Source: Bacillota bacterium (lineage in GTDB: Bacteria > Bacillota > Clostridia > Christensenellales > CAG-138). From it: 10,592 nucleotides of DNA. Position numbers and translations under genes: made by a program. The notes below the pieces were generated by a model. It saw nothing but the letters and a program-made list of their open reading frames with translations. It was not told where the DNA came from and made no database searches. The stretch spans positions 1 through 10,592 of the forward strand of contig JAEEYN010000122.1 in the NCBI GenBank assembly GCA_016288175.1, written 5' to 3'. Shown here piece by piece: positions 5,817 to 10,592 of the stretch; positions within the stretch are counted from its first letter, which is position 1, and every line of letters begins with the position of its first letter.

Positions 5817-7262
5817 ATGGTATGCTATGCGGGAATGATGCCGAACGGCGGAGGAAGCATGCGCAGGAACGGGTTTCTCAAAAAGTTCATAGGCGACAAA
5901 GCGTTTTATAAAGCGGCGCTCGCGATCATCATACCGGTCGTTGTCCAGAACGGCATCAGCCAGTTCGTGAGCGTGCTGGACAACCTCATGGTCGGGCGCA
6001 TGGGAACGGAGCAGATGAGCGGCGTCGCGATCGCGAACCAGCTGATCTTCGTTTTCAACCTCACCATCTTCGGCGGTCTTTCCGGCGCGAGCATCTTCGG
6101 CGCGCAGTTCGCAGGGAAAAAGGATATGAACGGCGTAAGGCATGTCCTTCGCTTCAAGCTCATCACCTGCGCTCTCGTCTGCGCCGCCGCGCTTATCGTT
6201 CTCGGCTTCTTCCATGAACCTTTGCTGAAGCTTTTCCTGCATGAAAGCGAAGCGGGCGGGGACCTTGCCGCAACGCTCGCCCACGGCAGCGAGTATTTGA
6301 TGATCATGCTCCTCGGCCTCGTGCCGTACGCGGTCTCGATGTGCTATGCCTCCTCCCTGCGCGAAACGGGCGAAACTTTCATCCCGATGGTCGGCAGCGG
6401 CTCGGCCGTGCTCGTCAATCTTCTTTTCAATTATCTTCTGATCTTCGGTAAATTCGGTTTCCCCGCCCTCGGCGTTGTCGGCGCGGCGGTCGCAACGGTC
6501 ATCTCCCGCTTTGTGGAGCTCGCGATCATCGTGACCTACGCCCATACCCACACGAAGCGCTTCCCGTTCTTTAAGGGCGCGTACAGTTCGCTGCGCGTTC
6601 CCGGCAAGCTTGCGAAGGATATCATCATCAAGGGCACTCCCCTGCTTTTGAACGAAGCGCTCTGGTCGCTCGGCATGACGGTCATGACGCAGTGCTATTC
6701 AACACGCGGGCTTTCCGTCGTTGCGGCGCAGAATATTTCGAGCACGGTCTCGAACCTTTTCAACATCGTTTTCATGTCCATCGGCTCTTCTATAAGCATC
6801 ATCGTCGGCAACCTTCTCGGCGCGAACAAGCTCGAGGAAGCGAAGGATTCGGACAGGAAGATCATCGCGCTTTCCGTCGCGACTTGCCTTTTCTTCGGCG
6901 CCGCGCTCGCCGTTTTCGCGCCGTTCATCCCGCGGCTGTATAAGACGGGCGAGGAGGTCATGCACCTTGCGACGCGCCTGCTTTGGGTCGCCGCGTTCAT
7001 GATGCCGTTCTATGCCTTCACCCATGCCTGCTATTTCACTCTCCGCTCCGGCGGCCAGACGAGGATCACGATGCTGTTCGACAGCTGCTATGTATGGGCG
7101 ATCTGCATCCCGGTCGCATTCTGTCTGAGCCGCTTCACCGCGCTTCCGATCCTTCCGCTCTATATCATCTGCTGTTCGCTGGAGCTCATCAAATGCGTGC
7201 TCGGCTATTTCTTCGTAAAGAGTGAGCGGTGGGTGGTGAATATCGTGAAGGATGAAGGCTGA
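5817..7262 (+). CDS. MATE family multidrug/sodium-type efflux transporter
   Basis: From ATG 5817 this is a 481-residue, highly hydrophobic protein with about 12 predicted membrane helices in two repeated halves, typical of MATE antiporters (usually 440-480 residues). The first repeat contains PVVVQNGISQFVSVLDNLMVGRMGT, here spanning a continuous family-typical stretch at the start of helices 1 and 2, followed by a Gly-rich segment (FGGLSGASIFGAQFAGKKD). The second repeat has the matching segment TPLLLNEALWSLGMTVMTQ and GNLLGANKLEEAKDSDRK. Such transporters export cationic or toxic compounds using Na+ or H+ gradients; the substrate cannot be read from sequence. ATG 5817 has GGAGG at an ideal 7 nt. 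ATG 5859 (467 residues, GGAGG at 4 nt) is a real alternative and matches the usual family N-terminus better. The gene diverges from ireB and has no obvious regulator beside it. Confidence 0.92.
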   Translation: MVCYAGMMPNGGGSMRRNGFLKKFIGDKAFYKAALAIIIPVVVQNGISQFVSVLDNLMVGRMGTEQMSGVAIANQLIFVFNLTIFGGLSGASIFGAQFAGKKDMNGVRHVLRFKLITCALVCAAALIVLGFFHEPLLKLFLHESEAGGDLAATLAHGSEYLMIMLLGLVPYAVSMCYASSLRETGETFIPMVGSGSAVLVNLLFNYLLIFGKFGFPALGVVGAAVATVISRFVELAIIVTYAHTHTKRFPFFKGAYSSLRVPGKLAKDIIIKGTPLLLNEALWSLGMTVMTQCYSTRGLSVVAAQNISSTVSNLFNIVFMSIGSSISIIVGNLLGANKLEEAKDSDRKIIALSVATCLFFGAALAVFAPFIPRLYKTGEEVMHLATRLLWVAAFMMPFYAFTHACYFTLRSGGQTRITMLFDSCYVWAICIPVAFCLSRFTALPILPLYIICCSLELIKCVLGYFFVKSERWVVNIVKDEG

Positions 7263-7386
7263 AGCTTTGTATCAGTGAATATTGAATAGTTAATAGTGGC
7301 GGAGGATTATCCTCAGGCGGAAAATCTTTGAATAAAAGGTTTTGCGCCGGCTCGGTGTTGAAGCACAGTCATATATCACGATCTTT

Positions 7387-7429
7387 AAAGGCGGATATCA
7401 TCGCCCGCCTTTTACGGCGGCGTACCGCC
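7387..7429 (+). other. Two adjacent GC-rich hairpins downstream of the MATE gene
   Basis: AAAGGCGG pairs with CCGCCTTT (7387-7394 and 7405-7412) and is followed by only one further T. Immediately after, GGCGG/CCGCC (7416-7420 and 7425-7429) forms a second stem. They could end MATE transcription, but the T-tract is poor and they lie about 125 nt past the stop codon. They are more likely internal structure of the surrounding element. Confidence 0.4.
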
Positions 7430-7523
7430 ATTATGCACCGTTGGTATATAATGAATGGAATTCCCGCTTTAGGGCAGACGATTCGCTGCTGCAATAATTA
7501 TTAATTTTTTCAATAATAAATAT

Positions 7524-7550
7524 AAAAAAGGTTTTCCGTATAGGAAAACC
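7524..7550 (-). terminator. Rho-independent terminator of the popT-methyltransferase operon
   Basis: On the minus strand, a perfect 8-bp stem GGTTTTCC/GGAAAACC with a 5-nt loop (7550-7530) is followed by six Ts (7529-7524) and further A/T-rich sequence. It lies about 70 nt past the methyltransferase stop codon, inside the repeat element, so the element itself appears to supply the terminator. Confidence 0.75.
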
Positions 7551-7553
7551 CAC

Positions 7554-7595
7554 ATTCACTATTCATTATTCACTATTCAGTATTCACTATTAACT
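7554..7595. repeat. Six tandem heptamers of the ATTCACT type
   Basis: Six consecutive 7-bp units read ATTCACT, ATTCATT, ATTCACT, ATTCAGT, ATTCACT and ATTAACT, each within two changes of the consensus. Three related units in the opposite orientation (AGTGAAT, ATTGAAT, AGTTAAT) lie at 7274-7294. The array forms the right end of the larger element and is the basis of its inverted ends. Confidence 0.85.
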
Positions 7596-7620
7596 AATAC
7601 TATTATAAGATCAATTTTCT

Positions 7621-8799
7621 TCATTCGACCGTAAAAAACCCCTGCTCGCAGTCCGCGCCTACGATATGCAGCGCTCTTCCCGCGGGGATGAATATCTCGT
7701 CGTTCTTCTTCGGCCTCGGGATGCAGTCCTCCGCCTTGAAAACGCCGTCTTCGATACGTCCGGAGGCGAGGAACGCGGGACCCTGCGCCGTTCCGGGAAC
7801 TGTAATAAAGCAGCCGCCGAGACCCGGCGTCACAAGCACGAGCTTTTCCGGCTCCGTGAGCGTCTGCGCGGCGCCGGAATCAGCATAGCGGACCTCAAAG
7901 CTCTTTTCTTCGTTGAAAAGGTCGGTGCTCCTCGCCTGCTCGATCAGCCTCCGGCGGGAAGCGAACAGCGCCGCTGCGCCGCAGTCGCAGCAGACGAATT
8001 TCCTTCCGAGCGCCGCCGCGACGGCAGCAGTCGTTCCGCTGCCGAAGAAAAAGTCCGCAACGATATCCCCCTCGCGGGAGGAGGCGGAGATGATGCGGCG
8101 GAGCAGTGCCTCCGGCTTCTGGGTGGAAAAGCCCGTGCGCTCCGGATCGCGCTGATGGAGATGCTCTATATCATCCCAAACGTCGCTCGGGAAGACGGGA
8201 TCATCCTCATAATAGCGGTATTCCTTTCCTCCGGAGCGGATGGAGAAATAGATCCGGCCGTTTTCATCGGCGCGGCGCTTCATATGGTTGCGGCGCACGT
8301 CCCCGCGGGGAACGCCCGTCGCAGCGATGTTGAAATAAACCCTTTTGGTTTTCCTGTAAAAGAGGATTGTGTCGTGCTTTCTCGAATAATGCTTCGTGGA
8401 GCGGCCGCCGGATCGATAGGACCAGATGAGCTCGTTCATCAGGTTGTCCGCGCCGAAGATCTCGTCCATCAGCATCCGGATCCTGCCGCTCATGCGGTAG
8501 TCGATATGGACGTAGATCGAGCCCGTATCCGAAAGCAGCTCGCGGCATTTTTCAAGGACGGTGCGCATCATGGCGAGGTATTCATCCGCGCTCTGCCTGT
8601 CGCTGTATGCCCTCACGGCGGTCTTGTCCTTGAATTCGAAGCTCCCGCCGGAGCCGAAGGGCGGATCGAGGTAAATGAGCTGAACCTTTCCGGTAAGACC
8701 GCTCCCTTCCGCGTCGAAGTCCTCCGCGCGGCCGGCAATGAGGCATCCGCTTCCGCCGAAGCGATGCAGTTCGCCCTTCACATCGGTTTTGATCAGCAT
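7621..8799 (-). CDS. Site-specific DNA methyltransferase, beta class, probably N6-adenine
   Basis: This is a 392-residue protein. The catalytic motif IV, DPPF (residues 45-48, in LIYLDPPFGSGG), comes first. The SAM-binding motif I, FFGSGTTAAVA (about 251-261), comes later after TQKP (226-229). This order defines the beta class of amino-methyltransferases, and Asp in DPPF favours N6-adenine over N4-cytosine. Residues about 125-220 (with SYRSGGRSTKHYSRKHDTIL) probably hold the target-recognition region. The last roughly 110 residues are not a standard part of the core fold and I do not recognise them. The ATG at 8799 is preceded by GGGGGA at about 8 nt. No restriction endonuclease or specificity subunit is next to it, so it appears to be a solitary (orphan) enzyme. 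It lies 25 nt behind popT, in the same direction, and is probably co-transcribed. The recognition sequence cannot be deduced. Confidence 0.9.
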   Translation of the reverse strand: MLIKTDVKGELHRFGGSGCLIAGRAEDFDAEGSGLTGKVQLIYLDPPFGSGGSFEFKDKTAVRAYSDRQSADEYLAMMRTVLEKCRELLSDTGSIYVHIDYRMSGRIRMLMDEIFGADNLMNELIWSYRSGGRSTKHYSRKHDTILFYRKTKRVYFNIAATGVPRGDVRRNHMKRRADENGRIYFSIRSGGKEYRYYEDDPVFPSDVWDDIEHLHQRDPERTGFSTQKPEALLRRIISASSREGDIVADFFFGSGTTAAVAAALGRKFVCCDCGAAALFASRRRLIEQARSTDLFNEEKSFEVRYADSGAAQTLTEPEKLVLVTPGLGGCFITVPGTAQGPAFLASGRIEDGVFKAEDCIPRPKKNDEIFIPAGRALHIVGADCEQGFFTVE

Positions 8800-8824
8800 G
8801 TTTTACATCCCCCGTGTTTGAAGT

Positions 8825-9739
8825 TTATTCCGCTGCGGCAGGTTCGCCCTCCGTTTTTCCCGCCTCCGCCTCTTTGAGCTCGAGCTTTTTCATCGCGCGC
8901 TCCATGATATAGGTGATCGCGGCGCCTGCGATGAACAGCGCGGCAATGATCGCGATATTGAGCGCGGTGAGAAGCGCTTCACGCGGGCGAAGGACTTCCT
9001 GGATGATGCAGCCCACAAGGGTCGCGATCAGGAAGCCGAAGAGGAAATAGAAGCTTTGGCGGTGGAAGCGCCGCAGCATTGTTCTTGCAAGCAGCAGCAT
9101 CGGGACCGCAACGAGCAGGAAGCCGAGCGCCGCGAATGCCGCGAAGACGATGTTCTTGGCAGGATCGTCGAAGAAATGCGCGAAAACGTTCAAAAAGTTT
9201 TCATAGCAGTTCATATTGATGATTATGAACGAAGTGCTGACGCCCGGGGTCACGACTCCGAACATCACGACCGCGCCGCAAACAAGCGCGAGCAGCGGCG
9301 TCATTTCGCGCTGTGCACCGGCGGCAGTGTCGCCCATAAACAGCGAGAGCAGCACGAGCGTGAACGCGAAAGCGAAACCGATCAGGGTATAGATGAGGCT
9401 TGTCGGCTTAAAGGGCTTGCCATCATTGGCTTCCGCAATGAAGCTCGGGATGCTGCCGACGACAAGGCCGAGGAAGATGCTGATGACCTCCGTCTGGTAT
9501 TTTGAAAAGGTCCTGTCGATCAGGAACATGAAAAGCAGCCAGCCGATCCCGCCGCCGATGATGAGCGGGAGGAGAAAGCGGAAATTCTTTTTCGGCGCTT
9601 TGAAGAAGCCCGTTAGGGCTTCGATCGTTTTCTGATAAATGCCCATCGAAACGGCAAGTATGCCGCCGCTGAGACCCGGTATGATCGCGCCGGCACCGAT
9701 CACGAAGCCGGCAAGGAGTTTGCTGAGGAAGAGTTTCAA
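8825..9739 (-). CDS. popT: DUF368 polyprenyl-phosphate transporter (PopT-type)
   Basis: This is a 304-residue integral membrane protein with about eight to ten hydrophobic segments. It has the family's two internally repeated loops, PGLSGG (residues 21-26, in GAGAIIPGLSGGILAVSMG) and PGVSTS (165-170, in GVVTPGVSTSFIII), which suggests an inverted-repeat fold. DUF368 proteins have been reported to translocate undecaprenyl phosphate back across the membrane for reuse in cell-wall and surface-polymer synthesis, alongside DedA-family proteins. The assignment here is by family. The C-terminal tail is charged and Ala/Glu-rich and should face the cytoplasm. The start is TTG with GGAGG 9 nt upstream, and a promoter with an extended -10 element lies about 80 nt upstream. 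It heads a short operon with the methyltransferase, an unusual partner that may be only positional. Confidence 0.9.
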   Translation of the reverse strand: MKLFLSKLLAGFVIGAGAIIPGLSGGILAVSMGIYQKTIEALTGFFKAPKKNFRFLLPLIIGGGIGWLLFMFLIDRTFSKYQTEVISIFLGLVVGSIPSFIAEANDGKPFKPTSLIYTLIGFAFAFTLVLLSLFMGDTAAGAQREMTPLLALVCGAVVMFGVVTPGVSTSFIIINMNCYENFLNVFAHFFDDPAKNIVFAAFAALGFLLVAVPMLLLARTMLRRFHRQSFYFLFGFLIATLVGCIIQEVLRPREALLTALNIAIIAALFIAGAAITYIMERAMKKLELKEAEAGKTEGEPAAAE

Positions 9740-9814
9740 AGCTTAAAGCCTCCGGAAAGGAATGAGGGCGCCCCGGATCGCGCGGCATGCGGGACCGCAG
9801 ACTACCCTGTTTTT

Positions 9815-9843
9815 ATTATAACATAAACGCGCCGGAATTGGAA
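9815..9843 (-). promoter_or_regulatory. Promoter of the popT-methyltransferase operon
   Basis: On the minus strand, a perfect TATAAT (9820-9815) preceded by TGT forms an extended -10 element. A weak -35 box TTCCAA (9843-9838) lies 17 nt upstream. The predicted leader is about 70 nt. Confidence 0.78.
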
Positions 9844-9892
9844 CACCGAAAGCGAAAAACGGCGGAAATAAAAGCATTCGGCGCGGCCGAGG

Positions 9893-9921
9893 TTGACATC
9901 GCCCGCGGTTCATGTTATAAC
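9893..9921 (+). promoter_or_regulatory. Strong promoter for larC
   Basis: A perfect TTGACA (9893-9898) and TATAAC (9916-9921) are separated by 17 nt, with TGT before the -10 box giving an extended element. The start of transcription is expected about 35 nt before the larC ATG. It diverges from the popT promoter, with 49 nt between the two -35 boxes. No operator-like palindrome is obvious there. Confidence 0.88.
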
Positions 9922-9961
9922 GCAGATGAAGAAAATCCACCGCGCGAAAGGATGCCGCATT

Positions 9962-10592
9962 ATGAAAACGCTTTATCTCGATCTTTCTATGGGCGCCGCC
10001 GGCGATATGCTCTCGGCCGCCCTGTTTGAACTTCTGACCGACGAAGAAAAGGCCGTATTCCTTCGGAAAATGAATTCCCTCGGTCTCCCCGGAGTGACCG
10101 TTTCCGCCGAGCCCGCCGTGAAATGCGGCATCACAGGGACCCACATGAAGGTCCTTGTGAACGGCGAGGAGGAAGGCGCGCATGAGCATCACCATGAGCA
10201 TCATCATGACCATGAACATGAACACGAGCATGAGCACGAGCATCATCATGAGCATGAACATGAGCACGAGCATCATCATGAACATGAGCATGACCATGAG
10301 CATGACCATGACCATGAGCATGAGCACCGTCATCACCACAGCAGTCTCGGGGATATCGTTGCGCTGATCGCTGGTCTACCTGTTTCGGAGGGCGTGAAGA
10401 CCAACGCGAAGCTCGTTTACGCGCATATCGCGGAGGCGGAGAGCGCGGCGCACGGCAGGCCCGTTTCGGAGATCCATTTCCACGAGGTCGGAACGCTCGA
10501 CGCCGTTGCGGACGTGACTGCGGTCGCGCTGCTGATGGAGATGCTTGCGCCGGATAAGGTCGTCGCCTCCCCCGTCCATGTCGGCAGCGGCC
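9962..10592 (+). CDS. larC: LarC-like nickel-pincer cofactor nickel insertion protein, N-terminal part (cut by window edge)
   Basis: The first 210 codons are present; the gene continues past the window. The N-terminus MKTLYLDLSMGAAGDMLSAA carries the family's Gly-rich GDM segment (residues 14-16). After the His tract come GDIVALIAGLPVSE and HFHEVGTLDAVADV (about 172-185), both typical of the LarC/DUF111 family. LarC inserts nickel into the pyridinium pincer cofactor used by lactate racemase and related LarA-family racemases and epimerases. Between residues 74 and 126 lies a 53-residue tract of almost only His and acidic residues. His-rich loops occur here in other LarC proteins, but this one looks very long. 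In some species larC is made through a programmed frameshift between two halves; that part is not visible. The start is ATG with AAAGGA 9 nt upstream. larA, larB and larE are not in the window. Confidence 0.9.
   Translation, partial: MKTLYLDLSMGAAGDMLSAALFELLTDEEKAVFLRKMNSLGLPGVTVSAEPAVKCGITGTHMKVLVNGEEEGAHEHHHEHHHDHEHEHEHEHEHHHEHEHEHEHHHEHEHDHEHDHDHEHEHRHHHSSLGDIVALIAGLPVSEGVKTNAKLVYAHIAEAESAAHGRPVSEIHFHEVGTLDAVADVTAVALLMEMLAPDKVVASPVHVGSG
10181..10339 (+). repeat. Low-complexity CAT/GAG codon tract encoding the LarC His/Glu region
   Basis: These 159 nt are built almost entirely of CAY (His) alternating with GAR or GAY codons. They encode 32 His, 16 Glu, 4 Asp and 1 Arg, mostly as H-E pairs with several HHH triplets. 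The codons vary (CAT and CAC, GAG and GAA), so this is not a pure DNA repeat, but it is simple enough to expand or contract by slippage in 6-bp steps without breaking the frame. Confidence 0.9.

Larger units (their letters stand above)
7269..7600. repeat. MITE-like, hairpin-rich noncoding element filling the gap between two convergent genes
   Basis: No coding frame is seen in 7263-7620. The ends form an imperfect inverted repeat. The left end, reading GTATCAG then TGAATATTGAATAGT (7269-7290), matches the reverse complement of the right end, GTATTAG then TGAATACTGAATAGT (within 7600-7570), with one extra 7-bp unit on the right. Inside lies a chain of hairpins. These are a 13-nt palindrome GAGGATTATCCTC (7302-7314), a 14-bp stem with one mismatch and one wobble (7316-7348), AAAGGCGG/CCGCCTTT (7387-7412), GGCGG/CCGCC (7416-7429), a short GCAG/CTGC stem (7474-7489), and the terminator hairpin at 7530-7550. 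No transposase is encoded and no clear target-site duplication is visible, so MITE-like is an inference from end structure. A structured RNA is the main alternative. Confidence 0.6.

Noticed and set aside
5703..6551. A 282-residue minus-strand frame opposite the MATE transporter start
   Set aside because: It is rich in His, Arg, Asp and Glu, as expected from the antisense of hydrophobic GC-rich codons, and it covers the ireB promoter.
7447..7452. TATAAT inside the repeat element as a plus-strand promoter
   Set aside because: No acceptable -35 box lies 16-18 nt upstream (the sequence there is part of the GGCGG/CCGCC hairpin), and no gene follows in that direction.
7554..7595. The heptamer array as a possible CRISPR or plasmid iteron cluster
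   Set aside because: The units are contiguous 7-mers without spacers, so it is not CRISPR. No replication protein gene or origin-like context is present, so an iteron role is unsupported.
7666..8877. A 403-residue plus-strand frame opposite the methyltransferase gene
   Set aside because: It is antisense to a gene with intact catalytic motifs, shows no recognisable domain, and runs into popT.
9743..10339. A 198-residue minus-strand frame starting with a Met/Leu/Val-rich hydrophobic run
   Set aside because: The hydrophobic run is just the reverse complement of the larC CAT/GAG tract, and the rest crosses the divergent popT and larC promoters. No ribosome binding site or family pattern is present.

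Overview
The window looks like a chromosomal segment of a fairly GC-rich member of the Bacillota, class Clostridia (gut-type Oscillospirales or Christensenellales would fit). The reasons are an IreB/UPF0297 gene (a family confined to Bacillota), a VanW/G5 protein, a PopT-type DUF368 transporter, strong GGAGG ribosome binding sites, frequent TTG starts (four of ten genes), and vegetative promoters with 17-bp spacers ending in TATAAT-like boxes. The order or family is inferred, not seen.

Layout. On the minus strand, 1-2291 holds a promoter-led VanW/G5 envelope protein followed by the start of a PrsA/SurA-type foldase lipoprotein that runs off the window edge. On the plus strand, 2430-2939 holds a tRNA-Thr(GGU) gene with promoter and terminator, then a small zinc-ribbon-type gene broken by a one-base frameshift, then a second terminator. 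On the minus strand, 2954-4200 is an ECF sigma factor overlapping its probable membrane anti-sigma factor by 4 nt. Upstream of these, 4392-5706 is ireB overlapping a ferredoxin-fused aldo/keto reductase by 4 nt, with a clear promoter and terminator. On the plus strand, 5817-7262 is a MATE efflux transporter. The convergent gap 7263-7620 is filled by a hairpin-rich, MITE-like element with heptamer-repeat ends. On the minus strand, 7621-9843 is a popT-DNA methyltransferase pair. Diverging from it is larC (9962 to the window end), the nickel-pincer cofactor nickel-insertion gene, carrying a very long His/Glu tract.

How the genes fit together. Much of the window concerns the cell envelope and its surveillance: the VanW protein, the foldase lipoprotein, the ECF sigma/anti-sigma pair, IreB (a target of PASTA-kinase signalling in relatives) and PopT (recycling of the undecaprenyl-phosphate carrier). 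These are separate transcription units, so the shared theme is context, not proof of one pathway.

I see no phage, CRISPR, toxin-antitoxin or large mobile island. The most unusual items are the 53-residue His-rich tract in LarC, the structured element at 7269-7600, the single-base break in the small gene at 2625-2905, and the unusual ireB-oxidoreductase overlap.
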